DNA of 64,000 nucleotides from the NCBI RefSeq assembly GCF_016632335.1, contig NZ_JAEPBG010000019.1:42873-106872 (forward strand), read 5' to 3'. A program made the position numbers and the translations under genes. The notes below the pieces were generated by a model. It did not search any database. It was not told the DNA's origin and saw nothing but the letters and a program-made list of their open reading frames with translations. The stretch is from Noviherbaspirillum pedocola (GTDB taxonomy: Bacteria > Pseudomonadota > Gammaproteobacteria > Burkholderiales > Burkholderiaceae_D). Positions 21,332 to 31,500 of the stretch are shown here, in pieces; position 1 is the first letter of the stretch, and each line of letters begins with the position of its first letter.

Positions 21332-21579
21332 CATCGTCTCCATCAAAGAGCATATCGGCAGGGAGTGCCGGAATGACGAAAAGTTCGTAAGCTCGAGCCG
21401 GTGGGCAAACGAGGAGAGGGATACGGTAAGTGGCGTGGCGAACCGACGCCAGGCTTGCCGCCCTGCATCATCAAGGCTTTGCGCTTTCCGATGCGCGGGA
21501 GAATTTCGCAGAACACTCCAGTTCCGACGCTGTCCACCATGGAACCCGATCGAAGAACTGAACCCCCAAGACAGAACTC

Positions 21580-23838
21580 ATGGCGTTGCAAACCTTCCGT
21601 CTTTCCCTGCGTTTCATCCTGCCGCTGGCCGTGGTGCTCGGCCTGTTCGCCTATGCAGTCGTGCCACAGGTCGACGAGATCACGCTGCGCTGGTTCGTGC
21701 GCGACCTGGAGGCGCGCTCGCAGACGCTGGTCTCTGCCCTGCAGGAACCGCTGAAGGAATATGCGCCGCAGGGCGCAACCCGGCGCATCGCACAGTTGCT
21801 CGATCGCACCGCGCAGCAGAGCCAATTGTCTTCGCTGGCGTTCTGCGACCCCTCCGGCCGTGTGGTCTATCACACCGCGGGCTATCCGGAAGCGCTCGGC
21901 TGCCCGCCGACGAATTTCCCCGGCACCTTGCGCCAGTCGCTGCAGGATCTGCCCGGCGGCCGCGTGCACGTGACCGAAGGCGTGGTGCGCGACGGCGCGC
22001 AATATCTCGGCAAGCTGATGCTGGTCAACGATATGAGCTACATCGAGCGCCGCAGCGCCGATGCGCGCAAATACGTGCTGGCAGTGTTCGCGCTGATTGC
22101 CGTCGTAGTGTCGCTGATCACGGTTTTCGTCGCTCACCTGTCTTGGCGGGGCTGGATGAATGCGATGCGCATCCTTTTGCGCGGCGGTGGCGATGCGCCG
22201 CGGCCGCAGGGCGTGGACGAGCCGCCGCCGGAAGTGCAGCCGCTGATGAGCGACTTGCGCGCATTGCTCCATGAATACAACGTCGAGCGCCGCGGCCTGG
22301 AAGGCGCGACGCAATCGTGGAATCCGGACAAGCTGCGCGCGCTGCTGCATGACGAACTCGCCGGCGACGAAGTGCTGGTGGTGTCGAACCGCGAGCCCTA
22401 CATCCACAGCCGCAGCGACAAGGGTATCGAGGTGCGGCGCCCGGCCAGCGGCCTGGTGACCGCGGTGGAGCCGGTGATGCGCGCCTGCTCGGGCACCTGG
22501 ATCGCGCATGGCGCCGGCAATGCCGACCGCGAAGTCGTCGATGCCCACGACAGGGTGCGGGTGCCGCCGAAGAATCCGTCCTACACGCTGCGCCGGGTCT
22601 GGCTCACCGAGCAGGAAGAAAAGGGTTATTACTACGGCTTCGCCAACGAAGGCCTGTGGCCGCTGTGCCATATCGCGCATGTGCGTCCGGTGTTCCGCTC
22701 TTCCGACTGGGACCAGTACGTCGAAGTCAACCAGCGCTTCGCCGATGCCGTAGTGGCCGAGGCGCGCACCGAGGACCCGGTGGTGCTGGTGCAGGATTAT
22801 CACTTCGCGCTGTTGCCGCGCATGGTGCGCGAAAAGCTGCCGCGCGCCACCATCATCATGTTCTGGCATATCCCGTGGCCGAACCCGGAATCCTTCGGCA
22901 TCTGTCCGTGGCGCGAGGAAATTCTCGAAGGTCTGCTCGGCAATACGCTGCTGGGCTTTCACACGCCTTTCCACTGCAAGAACTTCCTGGAGACCGTGGA
23001 CCGCTATCTCGAAACCCGCATCGAACATGAAGCCTCGACGATTTCCTATGGCGGCGACCTGACCCAGGTCGAGCCCTATCCGATCTCGATCGCCTGGCCC
23101 GAAGGGCCTTACCCGGAAAGCATCGCCGAGTCGCGCGCGTCGGTACGCGCCGAGCTCGGTTTGCCAAGGAACCTGTTGATGGGCATAGGCGTGGACCGGC
23201 TCGATTACACCAAGGGCATCCTCGAACGATTGCAGGCGGTGGAGCGGATGATGGAGTTGCATCCTTCGATGGTCGGCCGCTTTTCCTTCGTGCAGATCGC
23301 CGCGCCCTCGCGCTCCTCGCTCGAGGAATACCAGGCGCTGGAAAACCGCGTGCGGGCGCTGGCGCAGCGCATCAACCTGCGCTTCGGGCAAAGCGGCGTG
23401 AATCCGATCGTGCTGAAGGTCGAGCATTACGACTCGGACCAGGTCAGCCGCTATTACCGCGCCGCCGACGTCTGCATGGTGACCAGCCTGCACGACGGCA
23501 TGAACCTGGTGGCCAAGGAATTCATCGCCGCGCGCGATGACGAGCTCGGCGTATTGATCCTGTCGCAATTCACCGGCGCGGCGCGCGAGCTGCATGAAGC
23601 CCTGATCATCAACCCGTATCACATCGAACAGGGCGCGGATGCGCTGTACCGCGCATTGACCATGCCTGAAGCCGAGCAGCGCGAACGCATGCGCTCCATG
23701 CGCTCGCTGGTGCGCGATTTCAATGTCTACCGCTGGGCCGGGCGCATGCTGCTCGACGCCGCACGGCTGCGGCGGCGCGAGCGCATCAGCGCCAAGCTCC
23801 GTTCGCACACCAAGCGCTCATTGCGGAGGGTGCGCTGA
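21580..23838 (+). CDS. otsA: trehalose-6-phosphate synthase with N-terminal membrane sensor-like region
   Basis: Makes trehalose-6-phosphate from UDP-glucose and glucose-6-phosphate. The GT20 catalytic domain occupies about residues 260-735: LVVSNRE near 267, the FWHIPWP motif, [10 protein letters not shown] and the nucleotide-binding [14 protein letters not shown]. Unlike the ~470-residue soluble enzyme, this 752-residue protein begins with a transmembrane helix (about 10-29), an extracytoplasmic region of about 135 residues and a second helix (about 165-187), then a HAMP-like linker. That is the layout of a sensor protein, so activity may respond to an outside signal (inference). The gene is first in an operon; otsB starts inside its stop codon. 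Confidence 0.93.
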   Translation: MALQTFRLSLRFILPLAVVLGLFAYAVVPQVDEITLRWFVRDLEARSQTLVSALQEPLKEYAPQGATRRIAQLLDRTAQQSQLSSLAFCDPSGRVVYHTAGYPEALGCPPTNFPGTLRQSLQDLPGGRVHVTEGVVRDGAQYLGKLMLVNDMSYIERRSADARKYVLAVFALIAVVVSLITVFVAHLSWRGWMNAMRILLRGGGDAPRPQGVDEPPPEVQPLMSDLRALLHEYNVERRGLEGATQSWNPDKLRALLHDELAGDEVLVVSNREPYIHSRSDKGIEVRRPASGLVTAVEPVMRACSGTWIAHGAGNADREVVDAHDRVRVPPKNPSYTLRRVWLTEQEEKGYYYGFANEGLWPLCHIAHVRPVFRSSDWDQYVEVNQRFADAVVAEARTEDPVVLVQDYHFALLPRMVREKLPRATIIMFWHIPWPNPESFGICPWREEILEGLLGNTLLGFHTPFHCKNFLETVDRYLETRIEHEASTISYGGDLTQVEPYPISIAWPEGPYPESIAESRASVRAELGLPRNLLMGIGVDRLDYTKGILERLQAVERMMELHPSMVGRFSFVQIAAPSRSSLEEYQALENRVRALAQRINLRFGQSGVNPIVLKVEHYDSDQVSRYYRAADVCMVTSLHDGMNLVAKEFIAARDDELGVLILSQFTGAARELHEALIINPYHIEQGADALYRALTMPEAEQRERMRSMRSLVRDFNVYRWAGRMLLDAARLRRRERISAKLRSHTKRSLRRVR

Positions 23839-24638
23839 TGATGACCGAGCTGTTTTCCGACGCCGGCATGCGCCGCCTGGACGCGATCGTGCAGCCAGGT
23901 ATGCTGTGCGTCTTCGATTTCGACGGCACGCTCTCGCCCATCGTGCCCGAGCCGGATTGCGCGCGCCTGCCTTCCGAAGTGCGCGAGCGGCTCATGGCGC
24001 TTGCCACGCTTGCGCCGGTGGCCATCCTCACCGGCCGCTCACTTACCGATGTGAAGAAGCGCCTCGGCTTCGAGCCGCATTACGTGATCGGCAATCACGG
24101 CCTGGAAGGCTTGCCCGGCTGGGAAGGCAAGAGCGCCGAGTTCGCCGCCGCCTGCGACGGCTGGCGCGAAGCGCTGTTCATGGCCATGCGCGACAAAAAG
24201 CGTTTTGATCCCGGCATACGCATCGAGGACAAGCGCTATTCGCTGTCGGTGCATTACCGCATGGCCAAGAACACGAAGGAAACCGAGGCGCGGCTGGCCG
24301 CGCTGTTTTCAAAACTGACGCCGCCGCCGCGCGTGGTCGACGGCAAGTTCGTCTTCAGCCTGATGCCCGATGAAGCCTTGAACAAGGGCAGCGCGCTGTT
24401 GCAGCTCATGGCGCAAAGCGGCGCCTCCGGCGCCATCTATGTCGGCGACGATGTCACCGACGAAGATGTGTTCCGGCTGCGCCGGCCCGACATCCTTACG
24501 GTGCGCATCGAACCGCATGCCGATTCCGCTGCCGAATTCCATCTTCCGACCATGCCGGACATCGTGCGCCTGCTCGACGAGCTGGTGCGCCGGCTGGCCA
24601 GACCATCGCAGGACCCAACACCAAGGACATCCGCATGA
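23838..24638 (+). CDS. otsB: trehalose-6-phosphate phosphatase
   Basis: HAD-superfamily phosphatase of 266 residues that releases trehalose from trehalose-6-phosphate. Motif I is VFDFDGTLSP, with the nucleophile Asp27 and acid/base Asp29. Motif II is the Thr in ILTGRS. Motif IV is YVGDDVTDEDVF. GGAGG lies upstream and ATG 23838 overlaps the otsA stop; ATG 23841 is an equally possible start. It overlaps the GH15 gene by four bases. Together with otsA it forms the OtsAB pathway for the osmoprotectant trehalose. Confidence 0.94.
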   Translation: MMTELFSDAGMRRLDAIVQPGMLCVFDFDGTLSPIVPEPDCARLPSEVRERLMALATLAPVAILTGRSLTDVKKRLGFEPHYVIGNHGLEGLPGWEGKSAEFAAACDGWREALFMAMRDKKRFDPGIRIEDKRYSLSVHYRMAKNTKETEARLAALFSKLTPPPRVVDGKFVFSLMPDEALNKGSALLQLMAQSGASGAIYVGDDVTDEDVFRLRRPDILTVRIEPHADSAAEFHLPTMPDIVRLLDELVRRLARPSQDPTPRTSA

Positions 24639-26425
24639 ATACACTCGACCTCGGCCTGATAGGCAACTCCCGCACCAATGCCCTGATCGACCGCCATGGC
24701 GCCATCGTCTGGTGGTGCTATCCGTATTTCGACAGCGATCCGTTGTGCAACCGGCTGCTGCAGGCCGACAAGGACGATGGCGAGGCGCACGGCTTCATCG
24801 ATGTGAAGTTCGACGGCGCGCGCCTGACCGCGCAGCATTACGAGCGCAATTCGGCGATCCTGGTGACCCGCCTCGAGGATGCCAACGGCAACGGCATACA
24901 GATCACCGACTTCGCGCCGCGCTTCCAGATGCATGGCCGCATGTTCTCGCCCTCGATGCTGGTGCGCATCATCCACCGCACCTCGGGCCGGCCGCGCATC
25001 GCGCTGCGGGTACGCCCGTCGATCGACTATGGCCGCGAGCCGGCCGAGATCCGCCGTGGCGCGCATCACATCTCCTTCCTCGGCGGCGAACAGAGCATGC
25101 GCCTGACCACCGACGCCGCGGTGACGGCAATCGTCGACGAGAAGCCCTTCTTCCTGCAGGACACGGTAACGATGTTGATGGGCGTGGATGAAACCGTGTC
25201 CGGCTCGCCGGCCGAGATCGGCCGCTCGTTTCATCAGCAGACGCTGGCCTACTGGCAGGGCTGGACGCGCGGTCTGGCGATCCCCTTCGAATGGCAGGAC
25301 GTCGTGATCCGCGCCGCGATCACGCTGAAGATGAATGCCTTCGACGATTCCGGCGCGGTGATCGCAGCCGTCACCACCTCGATTCCCGAAGCGCCGGGCA
25401 GCCAGCGCAACTGGGACTACCGCTTCTGCTGGCTACGCGACGCCTATTTCGTGGTCAATGGCCTGAACTCGCTCGGCGCCACCGGCACCATGGAGCGCTA
25501 CCTCGAATACATCCTCAACATCATTGCCGACAGCCGCGACGAGCCGCTGCAGCCGGTGTATGGCATCCGGCGCCAGGCCGCGCTGGATGAATGGGAAGCG
25601 CCGCACCTGGAAGGCTATCGCGGCATGGGTCCGGTGCGGGTCGGCAATTCGGCCTATTTCCAGATCCAGAACGATGTCTTCGGCGCGGCCGTCATGGCCA
25701 GCACCCATGCCTTCTTCGACCATCGTCTGCAGCGTCCCGCCGGGCAGCAGATGTTCCATGACCTGGAGCGGCTCGGCGAGCAGGCCATCCAGAACTACAA
25801 CGTGCCGGATGCCGGCATCTGGGAGCTGCGCGGCAGCAAGCGGGTGCATACCTTCTCGAGCATGATGTGCTGGGCCGCCTGCGATCGCCTGGCCACGATC
25901 GCGAAACGGCTGCAGCTCGAAGACCGCCATGTCTACTGGCGCGGCCATGCGGACGAAATGCATCGCGTGATCTGCGAATCGGCATGGAATGCGGAACTCA
26001 ACAGCTTCGTCTCTACCTTCGGCGGTGACCGCATGGATGCGAGCCTGCTGCTGATGGGCGAGTTCCAGTTCCTGAAGGACAACGATCCGCGCCTGGCGTC
26101 CACGGTGCATGCAATCGAAAAGCACTTGAAGCGCGGTGAGTTCCTGCTGCGCTATGACGAGGAGGACGACTTCGGCCTGCCCGAGACCGCCTTCCTGGTC
26201 TGCACGCTGTGGTGGATCCTGGCGCTGGCGCGCATCGGCGAAAAGGACCGTGCGCGCGAACTGTTCGAGCGAGTGCTGGAGAAGCGCAATCATCTCGGGC
26301 TGATGTCCGAGGATCTGTCGACCGAGAACGGCGAGCTGTGGGGCAACTTCCCGCAGACCTACAGCATGGTCGGCTTGATACAGTGCGCGACCAGGTTGTC
26401 GAAGTCTTGGGATGAAGCTTATTGA
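24635..26425 (+). CDS. glycoside hydrolase family 15 protein (glucoamylase/trehalase-like)
   Basis: A 596-residue protein with the bacterial GH15 layout: an N-terminal beta-domain beginning DLGLIGNSRTNALID, then the (alpha/alpha)6 barrel with NWDYRFCWLRDA (about residue 259) and the C-terminal ENGELWGNFPQTYSMVGLI containing the likely catalytic base. No signal peptide, so it acts in the cytosol. It starts four bases inside otsB. GH15 enzymes in otsAB operons may hydrolyse trehalose, as in mycobacteria, or alpha-glucans; the operon suggests control of trehalose or glucan pools, but the substrate is inferred. Confidence 0.9.
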   Translation: MNTLDLGLIGNSRTNALIDRHGAIVWWCYPYFDSDPLCNRLLQADKDDGEAHGFIDVKFDGARLTAQHYERNSAILVTRLEDANGNGIQITDFAPRFQMHGRMFSPSMLVRIIHRTSGRPRIALRVRPSIDYGREPAEIRRGAHHISFLGGEQSMRLTTDAAVTAIVDEKPFFLQDTVTMLMGVDETVSGSPAEIGRSFHQQTLAYWQGWTRGLAIPFEWQDVVIRAAITLKMNAFDDSGAVIAAVTTSIPEAPGSQRNWDYRFCWLRDAYFVVNGLNSLGATGTMERYLEYILNIIADSRDEPLQPVYGIRRQAALDEWEAPHLEGYRGMGPVRVGNSAYFQIQNDVFGAAVMASTHAFFDHRLQRPAGQQMFHDLERLGEQAIQNYNVPDAGIWELRGSKRVHTFSSMMCWAACDRLATIAKRLQLEDRHVYWRGHADEMHRVICESAWNAELNSFVSTFGGDRMDASLLLMGEFQFLKDNDPRLASTVHAIEKHLKRGEFLLRYDEEDDFGLPETAFLVCTLWWILALARIGEKDRARELFERVLEKRNHLGLMSEDLSTENGELWGNFPQTYSMVGLIQCATRLSKSWDEAY

Positions 26426-26433
26426 AGATCGGT

Positions 26434-26498
26434 AGGGTGGGTGTAACCCACGCGGTCTCGGGTGGATCAACCTGAAACGCGTGGGTTTCACCCACCCT
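26434..26498. repeat. inverted repeat between GH15 and ROK genes
   Basis: Two 21-base arms, 26434-26454 and 26478-26498, are inverted copies with one mismatch (the core is AGGGTGGGT...ACCCACGCG) around a 23-base loop. Each arm is itself nearly palindromic. It begins 9 bases after the GH15 stop and is followed by six adenines. It could act as a bidirectional terminator or as a REP-like mobile element; the GGGTGGGT/ACCCACCC type is found scattered in many bacterial genomes. Confidence 0.8.
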
Positions 26499-26515
26499 GC
26501 AAAAAAGGAAAGCAC

Positions 26516-27505
26516 ATGAGCGATCAACTTTACCTGGGTGCGCTGGACATCGGCGGCACCAAGATGGCGGTGTCCATCGCCAATGCCGATGGCCCGTTGG
26601 GACGTATCACGCGCCCCACGCCCAAGAGCGGCGACCTCGGCACGCTCGCGCGCCAGGCCATCGAGATGCTGCATGCGCTGTGCGATGACAAGCGCGTGCC
26701 GCGCGACGCATTGCAAACCCTGGGCGTGTGCTCGGCCGGACCCTTCGCGCGCATCGACGGCATGCTGGGGCTGGCCGCGCCAAACATTTCCGGCAAGCGT
26801 TCCGGCTCCGCCGACCTGCCTAATGACTGGGATGTGATTCCGCTCGAAGGTCCGCTGCGCGAGGTCTTCACCACGGTGAAGATTGAGAACGACTGCGTCT
26901 CGGCGCTGGTGGCCGAGCGCACCTTCGGCGCGGTGCAGGACGAGCCGAACTGCGTGTATGTGACCTGGAGCACCGGCATCGGCTTCGGCCTGTGCGTGGA
27001 TGGCCATGTCCTGCACGGCAAGCACGGCAATGCCGGCCATGCCGGACACCAGTTGATGAGCGAAACCTCGGACGCGGTCTGCGGCTGCGGCAATGTCGGC
27101 GACCTCGAGGCATTGATCTCCGGCCGCAACCTCGGCAACCGCCTCGGCCAATCGACCGCCGATGTGTTCGACGCCGCGCGCCGCGGCCAGGCGCAGGCGC
27201 TGGCCATCGCCGAGGAAGCCGCGCGCCGCTTCGGTCGCGGGCTGTACAACGTTGCCGTTACGCTGGATACGTCCAAGTTCGTCATCGGCGGCAGCGTCTG
27301 GCAGCATCATGGCGAGTGGCTGCTGCCGATGGTGAGACGGGAAATCGATAGCCGCATGCAGGCGCTGACAGCCGGCATCGAGCTCTTGCCGGCGGCGCTG
27401 GGCAGCATCGTGGCGGATGTCGGCGCATTCAGCCTGGTGATGCCTCAGGAGTGGGTGCAGGCCTGGCGGGTGAGTCAGCCGTGGGACGGGTTGCGGAACA
27501 GGTAG
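26516..27505 (+). CDS. ROK family sugar kinase
   Basis: A 329-residue ROK protein with no DNA-binding N-terminus, hence a kinase rather than a repressor. The ATP motif DIGGTK is at 11-16, the catalytic Asp is in IENDC (Asp126), and the GNAGHAGH motif is at 171-178. The zinc loop reads CGCGNVGDLE (189-198): the first two cysteines are present, but the third Cys of the usual CGCGxxGCxE is Asp. Zinc binding may be altered. The position after otsA-otsB-GH15 suggests it phosphorylates glucose released by that hydrolase (inference). AAGGAAAG before ATG 26516 sets the start; a longer frame from 26462 lies within the inverted repeat. Confidence 0.88.
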   Translation: MSDQLYLGALDIGGTKMAVSIANADGPLGRITRPTPKSGDLGTLARQAIEMLHALCDDKRVPRDALQTLGVCSAGPFARIDGMLGLAAPNISGKRSGSADLPNDWDVIPLEGPLREVFTTVKIENDCVSALVAERTFGAVQDEPNCVYVTWSTGIGFGLCVDGHVLHGKHGNAGHAGHQLMSETSDAVCGCGNVGDLEALISGRNLGNRLGQSTADVFDAARRGQAQALAIAEEAARRFGRGLYNVAVTLDTSKFVIGGSVWQHHGEWLLPMVRREIDSRMQALTAGIELLPAALGSIVADVGAFSLVMPQEWVQAWRVSQPWDGLRNR

Positions 27506-27604
27506 CGGTCGGCGGCAAGACGCGGCTTACGCAGACTGGATATCACGTTCGCGTTTGATGATGGGCTTGGCAGCCCAACGGTCCGAACCCTGCGCCGCTA
27601 TCCA

Positions 27605-28393
27605 TCACAACGCCACTTCCCCCGCCGCGGCCGAACGCGATCCCGGCAGCGGTGGATTCGACTTGCCGTGGTACGCGAACACCACCGAGGCCTTCATCCG
27701 GTCGCTGTCGTTGCGCCGCGCCGCATGGAACAGCTTGCTGTGAAACAGCACCACGTCGCCGCGCCGTAGTTCGGGCGTGACGCCAAGCGTAAACAACCGT
27801 CGATTCTCCGGCACTTCCGGCCGCAGAAAGTCCAGCGCATCCATCTGCTCCGGTGCGATCGGCATGCGGTGTGAACCGGGGATGAATTTCAGCGCGCCAT
27901 TGTTCTCGTTCTCCTCGCCCAAGGCCAGCCACACCGAGATCAGATCCGGCCGCGTGAAGGACCAGTAGCGGATGTCGCGATGCCAGCCGGTCGCGGTGCC
28001 ATAGTCGGGATGCTTGGTCATGATGCAGTTGTGATGCGCCAGCGACAGCACCGGATCTTCCTCGAACAACTGCCGCAGGATCGCGACGAGGCGGGCATCG
28101 GCGGCCCAGTCGCGATAGGCCGGGTCACGCTGCCATGCCGCCTTCAGGCGGCGCGCCGTGCGTCCGCCCGGCGCATCGAGCGAAGCCGGCGCGCCGGCAT
28201 AGCCGACCTCGGCTTCGTATTCGATTGGCGGCACCGCGCGGTGCAGGTGATCGCGGGTGACATCGAGCATGCGCCCGCAATCGGCATCGGCAACGAAGCC
28301 GGGTAACAGCAGATAACCGTCGCCATGGAAGCGGGCAAGCTGGGCCGCGCTGAGCAGGGAAGCGGGGAAATCGGGGGAAGAGGGCAGCGTCAT
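27605..28393 (-). CDS. phytanoyl-CoA dioxygenase family protein
   Basis: Fe(II)/2-oxoglutarate-dependent oxygenase of 262 residues, cytosolic. The metal-binding facial triad is visible as WHRD (His138, Asp140) and a distal His in HSKLFHAARRN (His223 most likely). The downstream Arg for 2-oxoglutarate lies in SDRMKAS. Bacterial members hydroxylate various small molecules (ectoine, halogenated or fatty substrates), so the substrate is not assignable. It is divergent from the effector-like gene at 28519; their starts are 126 bases apart. Confidence 0.85.
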   Translation of the reverse strand: MTLPSSPDFPASLLSAAQLARFHGDGYLLLPGFVADADCGRMLDVTRDHLHRAVPPIEYEAEVGYAGAPASLDAPGGRTARRLKAAWQRDPAYRDWAADARLVAILRQLFEEDPVLSLAHHNCIMTKHPDYGTATGWHRDIRYWSFTRPDLISVWLALGEENENNGALKFIPGSHRMPIAPEQMDALDFLRPEVPENRRLFTLGVTPELRRGDVVLFHSKLFHAARRNDSDRMKASVVFAYHGKSNPPLPGSRSAAAGEVAL

Positions 28394-28456
28394 GATCGGA
28401 TGGCCTGAGTCGAAGGCGCATTATCGCCCCAGGTTTGAGCCCGGACAACCGGCGCG

Positions 28457-28484
28457 GGAACCGGAGCATGTCGCAAGGGACCAA
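28457..28484 (+). promoter_or_regulatory. weak hrp-box-like element before the 28519 gene
   Basis: GGAACC (28457-28462) is followed after exactly 15 bases by GGACCAA (28478-28484), 34 bases before ATG 28519. The second half keeps ACnnA of the CCACnnA consensus but differs at the first two positions. It is weaker than the two boxes at 42617 and 45490, yet has the same spacing and a similar distance to the start. Confidence 0.4.
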
Positions 28485-28518
28485 GGCGTCCTCGATTCTT
28501 TCCACGGAGGCGCACGCC

Positions 28519-31500
28519 ATGACTCAGCCAGCATCATCGAATCGAACATCGACCAGTAATGGCCCGCGGGCACCTTCCACTTCCGGGCAGCCCGCGTCCG
28601 GGGCCGCACCGGCGCCGCACCTATCGCAGGCGCAGTCACAGTCGGAGTCCGGGCAGGGTGCGCTGACGCATGTGCAGCGCACCCTGCTCAACACCCTGTG
28701 CAGCCGCGCGCATGCATTGCGCTGGGGTGCAGGCGGCAAGGACGCGGCCACGCGTGCCGATGTGTTGGCCTTCTTCGCAGAGCTCAAGACAGGCGCCGCG
28801 CAGTTGCACGCGATCCATGATGCGCATCCGGCCGCGCCGGAACTGGCAAGCTGCATCAACGCGCTGGAGCAACTGCTGAAACGCTTCGTCCACGCATTGA
28901 AGCCGGAGGCCGAACACGGCCTGGCCGTCGCCGACTTCGATGTGCCCGCCCGCCAGGCCGTATTTGGCGCGCTGTCGGCGCTGGCCAATCCGGCCTGGCC
29001 GCCGCTGTTCAATCGAGCGCAACGCCGTGCGCTGCAACCGCTGATGCAGGACTTGTGCGCCACGCTGCTGCCGTCGGGAGCGGACTTTGCCGACGCGGCG
29101 CGCGCCGAAGCGCACTTGCCGCTGCTGAACTGGATCTGCCGCAGCGTGAAGAAGGACCTGCTCAAGCCCGACGGCCATATCGCCGCGCGGTTCGAAGGCG
29201 CCATCGGCGGCATCGTCGGGTGGATGGACGCTGACGATTCGACCATGGATTCCCATCACATCGGCGAATGCGCGGCCATCCTGACTACCGTCATCGATCG
29301 CGACCTGCTGGACCTGAAACGCAGGGACGAAGCCGCGCAGGAGCGCCTGGACAAATTCACGCGATGCGCGCTGCTGTTGTGCTCGGACCGCGCCTTCGCC
29401 GTGCTGGCAAGGCCGCCCGTCAACGGCGTGGCCGTGGTCAACCTGTGCAACTTCGTCAAGGATCTGGTCGAGAGGGGTTCGCTGTCGGTCGATCGCGCGC
29501 AGGCGCAACTGAAGCGCTTGCTGGACCTGATCGTCAGTATCCCGAACGAGACGATGAGCGGCGGCGACGGCCGCGTGCTGTCCAACGCCGGCAATTTCCT
29601 GCGCATGCTGCTCATGCGTGCGCCCGGGGATGGCGCGCAGCGAGAGGCCCACCGCCTGATGCTGATGCCGGCCTGCAAACGCGTGCTTGCAGCCCTGAAC
29701 GCCGTTGCGTTCGGCGTCGACGCGAAGAATGCGCAATCGCTGTCGAACCTCGCTTCCTTCCTGCAGGCCTTGCACCAGCATGCGGTGTCCGGCGTCGCGG
29801 ACGAGGAACTGGGCAGGAATTTCGTTGCCGCGCTCGACAAGCTGCTTGCGCGCATCCTGGCAACGCGTCCGCAGGCTTTCGACGATCGCCGCAACATCAC
29901 GGGCCTGCTCGACGCGATCGCCTACCTGCAAGGCCAGAGGCTGTGCCGCAACTCGACTGCGCTGGAAGCCTTTCGCAGCGCTCTGCGCGCGCGCGAATCG
30001 GGGCTTCCCCGCGAGAAGGTCGACGCATCGGCGCCGCTGGAGTCGATGGATACGCAATTGCCGACGCTCAGCGCCGAGCCGGTGCTGAAGGCGGCGCCGA
30101 CCGGGCCGGGCGATGCGTCGGGCGAGGCAAGGCGGCGCATCCCCGGGGAGGGCGCGATCGTCAAGCCGCTGCCGGCGTTCGACGCCGCGCAGATCGTGCC
30201 GGGCACCACCTACCTGCGTCCCACCGCGGGCCGCGGCAAGTTCGCCAGGGCGGACCGGGTGGAGGCGGATGCGTTCAGCCTGGCGGCGCAGGAAGCGCTG
30301 GTTGCCGGGAACGGCACGGGAAGCGGCGCCAGCGACGACGAGGAAGAACCGGCGCAGGCGCGGGGCAACGAGACCCGCGCCGCGATGGATGCGGGCAGGA
30401 ATGCCAGCGCCGGCGAGCGCAGGGGAACCGGAGGCGCCAACCGCGGCAGCGGGAAGACCAGTGGCGAGGCAGGGAAAGGCGTGAAGACCAGGCAAAAGGA
30501 CACCGGCAGGACGCGGCGTTCCCACTCCGCCCTGGCCGCGGACGTGGCCTTGCCGGCCATGGCCGTGCGCAATGCACCGGACGCGGACATGATCAGCGCC
30601 GCCATACGCAACGGCAATGCAGAAGGCGTCGAGCGCATGATGCAGGCGTTGAAGGGCAATCCGCAGAGGCCGCTGCCATTGCTGTCCGAAGCATTCCTCG
30701 CCGAAGCCGGCCGGGAGAAATTCCTCAACGATCGCGCGCGCGTGAAGGCCATGGAGGCCTATCTTGGCTTCCTCGACAAGGCGGACAAGGATCGCTTCGC
30801 GATTCAGCTTGGAAAAACCCCTGCGCTATCCTCGGCCATGCATGCATTGCTGGCTCAGCGCGGTACCGGCAAACGATACGGGCTGTCGCAATACGCTGGG
30901 CTCTTCAAGTCGCTTCAAAACGTGCTGTCCAATTCGACTGATCCGGATGAGGTTCTGCCCAAGCTGTCCGATGTCCTGTTCCAGGCCGACGAAGCCTGCA
31001 TTGCAAAACTGGCAGAAGACAGGCTCGAATTCCCGGAATTGATCCTGAATGCATTGCTGTTACTGGAGGAGGAAGCGCCGACGGCCTGGTACCTGGGCGC
31101 CGTCAAGAAGACGTCATCGTGCCGTCAGCTCATGCGAAGGTTCATGCACACGGCCCTCAAGGACGCGCTCCAGAAAAACGCTCTGGAACGCCTGTTCAGG
31201 CAGATCGGAGCCGAATGGCTGCGTCAGCCTTTCGCTTTGATGGCACTGACCCCGCAAGGCGCCGAAGCGCCTTTCTACAGCTTCCCGATGAGCGCCATCG
31301 CCCATGCAAGACGGCCGGTGCTCGAGCTGATGCTGCAAATGGTGCCGAAAGTTCTCGCCGAGCGATACCTGTTCGGTTTCAGCGTGCTTTCGGCCGCCGT
31401 GCTGAAAGACGATGCGGATATGCTTTTGCACCTGCTTGCCGAGTTGCCCGCGGAGGTGGTGGATACGCTTGCGACCGAGCCCGTGTTGTCACCCGAAGAG

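Noticed and set aside
21541..21569. GGAACC-N16-CCCCCAA before otsA, one mismatch to a hrp box
   Set aside because: It ends only 10 bases before the otsA ATG, leaving no room for a leader, and otsA is a metabolic gene. It shows that single chance matches occur, so boxes need positional support.
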